DNA from: Symsagittifera roscoffensis
Taxonomy: Eukaryota; Xenacoelomorpha; Acoela; Convolutidae
Assembly: GCF_963678635.1 (NCBI RefSeq)
Contig: NC_087070.1
Span: 21,499,461 to 21,563,460 of the forward strand
Direction: 5' to 3'
DNA: 64,000 bases
The position numbers and the translations under genes are program-made. The notes beneath the pieces are model-generated. The model was not told where the DNA came from and made no database searches. It saw only the letters and a list, made by a program, of their open reading frames with translations. Shown here one piece after another: positions 48,601 through 53,373 of the stretch (within the stretch, counting starts at the first letter, position 1; every line of letters begins with the position of its first letter).

Positions 48601-49808
48601 AATTTCGAGCCCGCTTCGAGACGATTGAAACTAATCAATTGATGATCCCAACGTAAATCGCAAGCCCTGGTCGCGGTTACTTATTTTTGTTGCGTCTGGC
48701 CGGTCGCGGTTGATTTTTTCTCGCTCGCGCTGGTCGCGATTATTGTTTTTTTTTTGGTTGCGCCAGTCGCGGTTAATTTCGCTTCGGTCGCGTCTGTTGT
48801 GGTTAATTTTTCTTGGTTTGCGCCGTTCGCAGTTATCTTTTTCCGGTCCCAGCGGTTGCGGACACATTGTTTCGGTCAACAGAGTCTGGAAAAATGAAAG
48901 TTCCTTCGCGGCGGTCTGAAAAAAAATCAATTTTGGTCGCGATAATCTGGACATACCAAAAATTGGTCGTGACCGTCTGATCAAAAAATCACAAGCTCGA
49001 CCCGGGGAGGGTTGGTAAATACAATGAATCGGGAGATAATGTCAGCATTCAGGCCAATTTTATGATTTTAGACCTGTTTTCTTCCTAAAAATTGAGAGAA
49101 GCAAAGGTAAGTGTTGAGATATTTTAGGTGCATTTTTGTGAGCCAGGGTTTGACTTCCGGATGGAGAAAGAATTCACACCTGTGTTGAACCAGATCAACT
49201 GTCTCGCCATATTTCTAGACTGCACCAAAGAAAACGTGGACGATTACGATCTCAACATCCACATGCCTTTTCTACGCAAGAACCAATCTGTGCCCCCATT
49301 GGCTATCATCTACAACAGCAAGGGCCAATCAGAATCTAGAATTGACAGGTAAGATTAAAGCAGACATACTTGGTGGAAGAGCGACTTTTAAGTATCCTCA
49401 GTAAACAGAAATTAAGTATAAGAAAAAGTAGTTAGCTAAAAAATACCGAAAAAAAATCAATTTAGAACCATAAATTTTTCAGTTAAGCTTGTTTCTTGAG
49501 CTCTGTTTTCAAAGATTTCACATGAAGTTTTGATATGTTAAAAACATAATTTTAATCTAAAATCTATCACGTCGAATAGATCTGCTCAAACTTTCCGATT
49601 TCGCAGGAGCAAAATTCGTAACTATATCGGCTTCGACTCGCTAGTTGCTGCAAAACCTTTTCAAATTCTGGAAGTGGAAGTGAAAGATTTGAAAAATCTA
49701 GATGACGTCACTTCGGTTATCAACGCCTGTCTGAGGCAGGGATTGCTACGAGATGGATTGTCGATGCCAAAACCGAACCCACGAGTAGTAGCGAGAGACA
49801 CCCCGTGA
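33589..49808 (+). CDS. Divergent P-loop small-GTPase-like protein, 4 coding exons, 242 aa
   Basis: Exons are 33589-33682, 42125-42336, 49128-49348 and 49607-49808. Their lengths (94, 212, 221, 202) sum to 729 nt, i.e. 242 codons plus TGA, and every junction has a GT donor and AG acceptor with matching phase (1, 0, 2). Residues 24-36 are KVLLMGMKGSGKT, a perfect Walker A (G29-x4-G34-K35-T36) whose split codon is rebuilt by exons 1 and 2. The beta1/P-loop resembles Rag or Arf-type GTPases. Exon 3 has a beta4-like INCLAIFLDCTKEN and a beta5-like PPLAIIYNSKG. The G3 position reads CEPGFD instead of DxxG, and the G4 position reads YNSKGQ instead of NKxD, so guanine binding is doubtful. The coding exons are GC-richer than the introns. 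Introns are 8.4, 6.8 and 0.26 kb and filled with repeats. It could be a pseudo-GTPase of the Arf/Rag group or another P-loop protein. Confidence 0.82.
33826..34187. mobile_element. MITE with 7-8-bp target duplication, in intron 1
   Basis: The ends are inverted repeats: left GGTAAAAGTGTGATAGGGGG, right (other strand) GGTACAAGTGTGATAGAGGG. They are flanked by GAAAGGG at 33819-33825 and 34188-34194, possibly 8 bp counting GAAAGGGT / GAAAGGGC. A second subterminal GTGTGA..GACCCCTCTCTCACA arm is present near the right end. It lies about 140 bp after the exon 1 donor and contains the hAT-type fragment at 33914. Confidence 0.8.
33914..34110. mobile_element. hAT-type MITE fragment nested in the preceding element
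   Basis: CAGTGGCGTTTTTTCTAGGA begins the copy. GCGCCAAAAGTGCCTCTAGA, AATTTTGAGG.TAGTGAGCC and GGGGGACCCTTTGG match the 5.8- and 31.2-kb copies. The right terminal repeat is missing, so the exact end is unknown. Confidence 0.6.
35693..35729. repeat. Perfect 15-bp hairpin, 7-nt loop
   Basis: ATTAGCCATACGTTT (35693-35707) pairs exactly with AAACGTATGGCTAAT (35715-35729). No flanking duplication is evident. It is a small palindrome or the relic of a foldback element. Confidence 0.85.
37439..37903. repeat. Diverged tandem duplication, offset ~278 bp
   Basis: ACTTATGTGAACACCTT... to TTTTGCAACTGCAACATCC (37439-37650) is repeated as ACTTAGGTGAACGCCTT... to TTTTGCCTCTGCAACACC (37717-37903), with matching CGTTAAACTCTCCTTAAAAC-like and GAGAAATAAGCGCAYGC blocks between. 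Confidence 0.6.
38113..38646 (-). mobile_element. Copy d of the ~540-bp TTGTTCCGAC family, full length
   Basis: On the minus strand it runs from TTGTTCCGACTTTCGATAAG to the terminal hairpin CAGGGCTTCGCCCTG and ATACGAGCAGTCTTGTT. The central TTAACGCGCGATATATTTCG / CGCTATTAACGCG block is intact. It lies in intron 1 of the GTPase-like gene. Confidence 0.85.
38866..39404 (+). mobile_element. Copy e of the ~540-bp family
   Basis: It begins GTTATGACTTTTGATACAAA, with an altered first 5 bp, and ends CAGGGCTTCGCCCTGATACG AGCAG followed by a T run instead of TCTTGTT. Orientation is opposite to copy d, 220 bp away. Confidence 0.82.
39484..40031 (+). mobile_element. Copy f of the ~540-bp family, full length
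   Basis: It runs from TTGTTCCGACTTTCGATACG to CCCTGATACGAGCAGTCTTG TT, and is one of the best-preserved copies. It sits about 80 bp downstream of copy e in the same orientation. Confidence 0.87.
40032..41200. other. Intron 1 DNA; one end motif of another repeat
   Basis: Mostly unique AT-rich sequence. At 40845-40905 GTAGAATTGTATGACCAACA then TTTTTAGCGT and GGTCAACCCGGG resembles the right end of the 16.5-17.4 kb inverted-repeat element. No exon is seen. Confidence 0.45.
41201..41849. repeat. Foldback array of GAGCGGTTT / AAACCGCTC units (~650 bp)
   Basis: Both ends carry the same sequence in opposite orientation (TTGAAGCAAGATTTGAGCGG left; CCGCTCAAATCTTGCTTCGA A right). Between them GAGCGGTTTTTTTAGATAAA and its complement alternate, with a ~119-bp direct period (AGATAAACCGTTCAAAAACC at about 41411, 41530 and 41649). 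41347-41382 and 41386-41421 are perfect 36-bp arms with a 3-nt loop. It can fold extensively as DNA or in the pre-mRNA. It ends about 275 bp before exon 2. Confidence 0.92.
42125..42336 (+). CDS. Exon 2 of the GTPase-like gene
   Basis: Acceptor TTCTTTTACACAG, donor GTTAAG|GTAAAC. Encodes residues 32-102: the end of the P-loop (GSGKTLFRESC), then a charged region (DEKEKADKFADVDSKRVRSE, WEDKKVK) with no recognisable switch I Thr motif. The strongly coding-like base composition stands out in the AT-rich intronic DNA. A 182-codon minus frame overlapping here is a shadow. Confidence 0.82.
42646..43194 (+). mobile_element. Copy g of the ~540-bp family, full length
   Basis: Runs from TTGTTCCGACTTTTGATACG to CCCTGATACGAGCAGTGTTG T. 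A short extra TATAGCCATAATTGGTTAAG segment near 42977 is a local duplication. It lies in intron 2, about 310 bp after exon 2. Confidence 0.85.
43270..43431. mobile_element. Two end fragments (h) of the ~540-bp family
   Basis: TATTCCGTACTTTCTTCGAA AGTCGGAACAA (to ~43314) is a 5' end in minus orientation. GGCAATTCGGACATTCAAGA..TACGAACAGTCTTGTT (to ~43431) is a 3' end in plus orientation. The interior is lost or was never joined. Confidence 0.55.
43551..44076 (+). mobile_element. Copy i of the ~540-bp family, diverged
   Basis: Begins TTGTTCCGATTTTCGATACG, keeps the AATTAACGCGCGATATAGTT core, and ends ATACGAGCAGTCTTGTT. The terminal hairpin is mutated (CAAGGTTTTGCCCAAATACG). Confidence 0.8.
44338..44850 (-). 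mobile_element. Copy j of the ~540-bp family, inside the 44.4/46.6 kb duplication
   Basis: Minus orientation from CTTTCGGGACAATAA (shortened 5' hairpin, GTCACTTTCGGGACAATAA) to AACAAGACTGCTCGTAATAG. It shares private changes with copy k, for example GGCTAATAAAAATGTCGAAA and GAAAAACAATCACAGG. Confidence 0.8.
44426..45352. repeat. Segmental duplication, unit 1 (~925 bp)
   Basis: From GCAATAAAATAAAAGGAAAA through copy j, TTTCATATATGCGTAGTCAA, GGAACATCTGTCCTGGTATA and ACTTATTCCCCCTAAACTAA to GAAAGCTTAAACGTTGAAAT. The same order occurs about 2148 bp downstream with scattered substitutions and small indels. A 124-codon + frame (44789-45163) spans it; the second unit disrupts that frame, so it is probably not coding. 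Confidence 0.88.
45353..46573. other. Spacer between the duplicated units
   Basis: No exon is recognised. At 46190-46305 a short repeat (GGTATGGTMTTTT / GGTATGRTATCTTTTGT, about four times) is present. A slightly GC-richer patch at 45540-45880 has no continuous frame. Confidence 0.45.
46574..46994 (-). mobile_element. Copy k of the ~540-bp family, 3' truncated
   Basis: Same private variants as copy j. The outer ~90 bp (hairpin and AACAAGAC end) is absent because the copy begins at the duplication boundary GCAATAAAATAAAAGGAAAA. Confidence 0.8.
46574..47497. repeat. Segmental duplication, unit 2 (~925 bp)
   Basis: Direct copy of 44426-45352. Differences include AATTATATTGCGCG for AAATATATCGCGCG, loss of a few bases after GTCAAAAAATTTG, and loss of TTACTT after GATTCG. 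The matching frame (47017-47343) has a different end, which argues against a conserved protein. Confidence 0.88.
47519..48012 (+). mobile_element. Copy l of the ~540-bp family, 5' truncated
   Basis: Starts at TTCGGGTGGGTTTTTTTTCT, so the first ~40 bp are missing, and ends CCCTGATACGAGCAGTCTTG TT. It is otherwise close to copies f and g. It starts about 20 bp after the second duplicated unit ends. Confidence 0.83.
48013..48654. other. Intron 2 DNA with scattered GTCGAAA / GGTCGCGA motifs
   Basis: Many short GGTCGCGA, GTCGAAAA and TCGGTCGAA motifs occur without a fixed period. The block grades into the minisatellite that follows. No exon is seen. Confidence 0.45.
48655..48870. repeat. Degenerate GGTCGCGGTTNATTTTT minisatellite, ~32-38-bp period
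   Basis: GGTCGCGGTTACTTATTTTT, GGTCGCGGTTGATTTTTTC, GGTCGCGATTATTGTTTTTT, AGTCGCGGTTAATTTCGCTT and GTTGTGGTTAATTTTTCTTG recur, separated by GCGYCTG/GCGCCRG-type spacers. The 117-codon minus frame through it is rich in R, N and D and is a repeat translation. Confidence 0.75.
49128..49348 (+). CDS. Exon 3 of the GTPase-like gene
   Basis: Acceptor GAGATATTTTAG, donor GACAG|GTAAGA. Encodes residues 103-175 plus two bases of Arg176: the FCEPGFDFRM segment (altered G3), LNQINCLAIFLDCTKENVDD (beta4), the MPFLRKNQSV helix end, and PPLAIIYNSKGQSE (beta5/altered G4). Confidence 0.85.
49607..49808 (+). CDS. Exon 4 (terminal) of the GTPase-like gene
   Basis: Acceptor CTTTCCGATTTCGCAG. Encodes residues 176-242 and TGA. 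FQILEVEVKDLKNLDDVTSV then INACLRQGLL corresponds to the final strand and the C-terminal helix of an Arf-like fold. The tail (PKPNPRVVARDTP) is polar and has no prenylation motif. Confidence 0.82.
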
Positions 49809-50565
49809 ACAAGATTCCGACAATCAAAAATCGGTCAAAAATGTGATGAGAATTATAACCCGCAATATATTTAACATATGCTTAAACTGCTTTAGAAAAC
49901 TGTTGACAGTGACTCGCAACGAACTAACATCATGATGGCATTTTGTCAATGCACCGATGTCGTACTACTAATTTAAATTTGCGAATTTTTTAGAGATGAG
50001 TTTTGTTTTGCACATATACATTATCTTAAATGAAAAATGAGAATTGAGTTCAATTTCGATCATAAAGAATATTATCAATCATCTATTTTGGTTCCAATCA
50101 ATCAAAGTTCCATTTTTCAATCCAGTTTTCCTGATATTCAATTCATTAATCCTTTAATTTTCATGTTCGGCTGCTGATTTTTCTTCCAAGATTTTAAATC
50201 CTCTGAACCTGAAAAGAAACTTACTTTTCTTGGGAAGTATTGAAACCACCGCTCTACAATCTGCGCATAATTTCAAAGCTTTCGTAGCAAAATAAGTCAT
50301 GAAACTTTATAAAGAGCTTTAGATATTTTTCAAGTATTATTTGTGCAATTAGGGAAAAGTTTTTTTTCATAAAAAATATGTTAGGCTATTCAAGAAGGGC
50401 TTACGCTTAATTGATTGTCAAATTTAGAAGGATAGGGCAAATCATAACGGAGAAAGACCAAGGGCAGATTACTGATTTTCAAAAGACCGATCGAAAGTAG
50501 CGGTAAGCAAAACTAAACTTGCGTATTCGAATCTGCATAGATTTTCTAGAAAGTTCTTTCTTTCT
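49809..50565. other. Spacer between convergent genes
   Basis: 3' flank of the GTPase-like gene and, on the other strand, of the membrane-protein gene. No canonical AATAAA lies close behind the TGA; ATTTAACATATGC and TAAATGAAAAATG are weak candidates. Nothing else is seen. Confidence 0.4.
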
Positions 50566-50744
50566 TCACTTCTCGAAGTTGACTCGTTCTGTGTTTCTGA
50601 ACACGACCACTAACACGCCCATGATTAGAGCAAGTACAGTGGCTACGAAACCACCCCACAGAAATATGAGTTTCATCTTCCAGGGCTCTTCGTACATTCC
50701 ATATTTGTCAGTCCCGAATGCACACGCGAACAGACCGAAGATGA
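50566..50744 (-). CDS. Terminal exon of a membrane protein gene (unrecognised)
   Basis: On the minus strand, after the acceptor AATTTTGTTGATTCAG, the frame (two bases completing a codon) reads IFGLFACAFGTDKYGMYEE, then PWKMKLIFLWGGFVATVLAL, then IMGVLVVVFRNTERVNFEK and TGA at 50566-50568. It has one clear transmembrane helix of about 22 residues and a short charged cytoplasmic-type tail. G+C is higher than the flanks. The gene would extend to the right, so the retroelement at 51.36 kb may lie in one of its introns. No family is assigned. Confidence 0.5.
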
Positions 50745-50913
50745 CTGAATCAACAAAATTAACAAAAAAAAGTTTATGATTTTTCCTATTACTAAGCACT
50801 CAGACGGGGACTAATGTCCTGCACAAAAGACAGAATGGGCGAAAACTTTCAACCAGCAACGCTCTTACAACTTTTCAAAACTTACTGAAGTCACTTATAT
50901 CTTTCGATTTTAC

Positions 50914-51058
50914 GAATACTAAACTCTGATTGGTTGTACATAATTTTCGCGCATTTGCATTCGGCTCCTTCGCGCATGAAAGTTCTCCACCGCGAGGAGC
51001 AATTAATAGCCCAGGTCTTTGTACAATTCAAAATCTTGAAACAATCTTGTAAGCCTAC
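50914..51058 (-). CDS. Possible penultimate exon of the minus-strand membrane protein gene
   Basis: Between the acceptor CATAAACAG and a weak donor, AGTATTC|GTAAAA, the frame reads VGLQDCFKILNCTKTWAINC, then SSRWRTFMREGAECKCAKIM, then YNQSEFSI. Five or more Cys and an N-x-T site fit an extracellular segment. The donor phase (one base) matches the terminal exon's phase (two bases). The donor is not strong, so this pairing is tentative. Confidence 0.33.
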
Positions 51059-51354
51059 CTGTTTATGTTGTAAGAATTTTATGTGAATTCTTATGCTAGA
51101 AATCAAATGAAAAAAATCGGGACCTGTGAATAGCTTACCCCTCCCATAAAGTTTCAGACATTTAATTTTTTTTTTCCCATTTCGACTTTTCTATACAAGC
51201 TTTGAGCAAATAAATTCAAATGATAAATTTCATAGAAGAGCCCGAGTTGGAACCTGATCTAAACTACATTTTATGATTGGATAAATTAGATATTTTACCA
51301 ATGTAAAGTATTTAATATTAACCAATCATGATCCATCTAACTAACAATCCACTT
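51059..51354. other. AT-rich flank of the retroelement
   Basis: No gene. TGATTGGATAAATTAGAT and ACCAATCATGATCCATCT flank a small imperfect palindrome near 51275-51335. Confidence 0.4.
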
Positions 51355-51362
51355 ATTTGTAA

Positions 51363-51390
51363 GTGCTGAAATTACTTGTAATTTCAGCAC
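51363..51390. repeat. Perfect 12-bp hairpin at the putative LTR start
   Basis: GTGCTGAAATTA (51363-51374) and TAATTTCAGCAC (51379-51390) pair perfectly around CTTG. Confidence 0.85.
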
Positions 51391-51519
51391 CAGAGAGATT
51401 TGAATTTAACTTAGAAATTAGTTGAACTCTCCCGAGTACTTCAGCAGCCGCAATAAACCAGTATACCCTAGATCTATTGAGCCTAGCAGAGACTAGTTAA
51501 ACAACCTGAGACTAGATAG

Positions 51520-51527
51520 TATAAGAG
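51520..51527 (+). promoter_or_regulatory. TATA-box candidate in the LTR
   Basis: TATAAGAG lies about 110-140 bp before the LTR end, a plausible position for a U3 promoter that starts transcription near AAGATTAGGATCGGTATTAG. Based on sequence match alone. Confidence 0.35.
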
Positions 51528-51629
51528 TAAGATTAGGATCGGTATTAGACTAAGAAGTTGCACGAATCTATCCGGCCGAAAATAAGATAGCGTGACGAGC
51601 AGACGGTGTGCCCTATCCGAAATTACTCT

Positions 51630-51658
51630 ATGAGTTATACCCATCGGTCATAACTCAT
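51630..51658 (+). repeat. 9-bp perfect hairpin at the LTR/leader junction
   Basis: ATGAGTTAT (51630-51638) pairs with ATAACTCAT (51650-51658) around an 11-nt loop, immediately before the primer-binding site. It would form at the 3' end of the R-U5 region of the transcript. Confidence 0.8.
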
Positions 51659-51659
51659 C

Positions 51660-51677
51660 TGGTGCGACCATAAGTCT
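51660..51677 (+). promoter_or_regulatory. Putative tRNA primer-binding site
   Basis: TGGTGCGACCATAAGTCT begins with TGG, complementary to a tRNA CCA end, two bases after the presumed LTR terminus ...CTCA. The priming tRNA was not identified. Confidence 0.45.
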
Positions 51678-51744
51678 CGAACAAGACCTTAATAGCTTAG
51701 CATTAACCAATAATAGATTAGAATTTAGACAAAACATTTACAAA

Positions 51745-51978
51745 ATGTTATACGACAATAATTTAATCGAAATGTCTCTACGACTCAATAGATCAGAGCC
51801 AATATTCCGAACGATAACAGAACTACCCGGAATTGGAAGAAGACCTCGAACCAGAGACGACATACGACAAAGCAGAAATTTACCATATAGTTATATGATA
51901 GTTCGGCAAAAGCCAACACAAACTTTTGTATTTAGAATACTACTAGCAATGAATTTAGATTTTCATTTGCAAACGTAA
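51745..51978 (+). CDS. Leader small ORF (77 aa), doubtful
   Basis: An ATG ORF inside the retroelement leader reads MLYDNNLIEMSLRLNRSEPI, then a basic stretch (GIGRRPRTRDD). No family is recognised. It could be an upstream ORF that limits translation or a first exon for spliced mRNAs, or chance. Later leader ATGs are few before ORF1. Confidence 0.25.
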   Translation: MLYDNNLIEMSLRLNRSEPIFRTITELPGIGRRPRTRDDIRQSRNLPYSYMIVRQKPTQTFVFRILLAMNLDFHLQT

Positions 51979-52304
51979 AATTTTGAAGTCAATCTTCAAA
52001 ATCATTTCAGGCGCTAAACAAAATTATTAATATACGATAACGATTGATAAAAAGATCTCAGATCGTTTTCCAAAATTCTGCAGTAATATACAAAACATGT
52101 TTGAAAAATATTTATTGAAAAATCAAAATAAAAATTAGTAGCATGACAAAAAATGATTAGTAATTATAAATCATCCTGTTGTTCCAGCTTCATCGCCTAA
52201 ACATAACAGCAATCATAAGCTCACTAATATCATAAAAATACTAAATCTATTCTTTACACAAATTTAAAACATTTTAAACTTAAATTCGCTTAATTTTAAA
52301 ATCA

Positions 52305-52389
52305 GATCATCAAGGCTTATCCTTGGATCTTAAATCATTTTCTATTTAATTAAATTTAAAACTTGATCATCAAGGCCTATCCTTGGATC
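52305..52389 (+). repeat. Duplicated imperfect palindrome in the leader, 60-bp spacing
   Basis: GATCATCAAGGCTTATCCTT GGATC (52305-52329) recurs as GATCATCAAGGCCTATCCTT GGATC at 52365-52389, one substitution apart. Each copy folds by GATC/GATC and CAAGG/CCTTG. Both follow TTTAAAAYWTGATC-like AT-rich DNA. Confidence 0.85.
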
Positions 52390-52393
52390 AAAA

Positions 52394-52788
52394 AGAACAA
52401 CTTTGTTCTCCCCCACCCACTAAACGAGTGTCTAACGACCTCAAACGTCGATTCACTATCCAACCCTTTCTAAAAACCCAGGACTAATAGAAATTTTTGA
52501 ACAAAACTAATCATTCAAATTAGGATAAACAGTGAAGAACTTCGGTTATTCATCCTTCACTTGATCCCCCCTCTTACCAGACCCAGGATAAATCTTAGAC
52601 TTAGTAAGTTTAAAATAGTATCTAACGAACTACTCGCGTTCTAATTATACCTGAACCCTGTGGATCGATTTACTATTCTCCAACCCTGAACACAATCACT
52701 ACCCTTAAGTAAGATTAAGTAAGTTAACACCTTAGCTTATACTAGCCACGAGAAAGTATAAAATCATTCTTCGGAATCGATATACTTT
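52394..52788 (+). promoter_or_regulatory. Series of hairpin plus C-rich modules in the retroelement leader
   Basis: Five hairpins are visible: AGAACAA/TTGTTCT (52394-52409); AGTG..CGAC/GTCG..CACT (52427-52456); GTGAAG-AAC-[TTCG]-GTT..CTTCAC (52532-52560); GTAT..AACG/CGTT..ATAC (52618-52650); and AAAGTATA..ATTC-[TTCG]-GAAT..TATACTTT (52753-52788). C-rich single-stranded linkers (CCCCCACCC, CCAACCC, CCCCCC, CCCCAACCCTGAAC) follow most of them, and ACCCAGG recurs at about 52476, 52582 and 52812. Two loops are UUCG tetraloops on perfect stems. Roles such as packaging or cap-independent translation are conjecture. Splice-donor-like GTAAGT sites lie at 52604 and 52719. Confidence 0.6.
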
Positions 52789-52905
52789 TCTCCCCAACCC
52801 TGAACAAATAGACCCAGGTTAGGCTAACAAAAAAATCGTAAGGACTAACAGTTTAAGCGAATAGAAATCATTTAACAACCTTTTGCATCCGTCATCCAAA
52901 ACCTT

Positions 52906-53373
52906 ATGTCATTTAAAAACCTAGGAAATAAACAAACAATCGTTTTACACAATTGTGAAATAAATAACAAAAAATACGACCTTGTAATCACACCTCATAC
53001 ACAAACAGTTGGATACATTAGAACAAAACGACAAACATTAAAGAGAAAAATACTAACTAAACAAAGACAAATAACACGAAAAAGATTTTCAAAAAATCGA
53101 AACGCATTTTCAGAATCAGAAACCAACAGTTTAGACGAACTTTATAAACTAAAAGAATCAATAGATAAAAATTGCCCAATTCACGATCAATTATATTTCT
53201 CTGACTCAGAAACAACTTCAAATTCATCAAAAAGAGGAAAAAGAAGAATAAAAAAGCAGTATAAACACAAACCAGTACATTTATACAATTGGAATCAACC
53301 AATTAGACACATTGATAATTACATATTAACAGTCATCGAACGAAAAAATGAGCTCAACGCACACCCCAGGTGA
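52906..53373 (+). CDS. Retroelement ORF1, basic 155-aa protein
   Basis: First substantial ORF of the element, in a frame different from gag and overlapping the gag start by 26 nt. It is Lys/Arg-rich (RTKRQTLKRKILTKQRQIT, SSKRGKRRIKKQYKHKPVH) with an acidic/Ser patch between (SESETNSLDE, SDSETTSNSS). No Cys knuckle, signal peptide or membrane segment is seen. The composition suggests nucleic-acid binding. It is not recognised as a standard Ty3 protein, and could be an accessory protein or an N-terminal gag module translated separately. Translation of both ORFs from one mRNA would need leaky scanning, reinitiation or frameshifting in the overlap. Confidence 0.65.
   Translation: MSFKNLGNKQTIVLHNCEINNKKYDLVITPHTQTVGYIRTKRQTLKRKILTKQRQITRKRFSKNRNAFSESETNSLDELYKLKESIDKNCPIHDQLYFSDSETTSNSSKRGKRRIKKQYKHKPVHLYNWNQPIRHIDNYILTVIERKNELNAHPR

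Larger units (their letters stand above)
51355..51657 (+). repeat. Probable 5' LTR (~300 bp)
   Basis: Candidate start TGTAAGTGC and end CATAACTCA, directly followed by TC and the primer-binding site at TGG. It contains a TATA-like TATAAGAG at 51520-51527, AATAAA at 51452 and two perfect hairpins. The 3' LTR lies beyond the window, so the boundaries cannot be confirmed by comparison. Confidence 0.42.

Noticed and set aside
50519-50779. 86-codon + ORF
   Set aside because: Antisense to the minus-strand exon with a transmembrane helix, acceptor and stop, which explains the composition better.
51452-51457. AATAAA in the LTR as the polyadenylation signal
   Set aside because: It lies upstream of the TATA candidate, so it would not be in the transcript's 3' R region in the usual layout. 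Not annotated separately.
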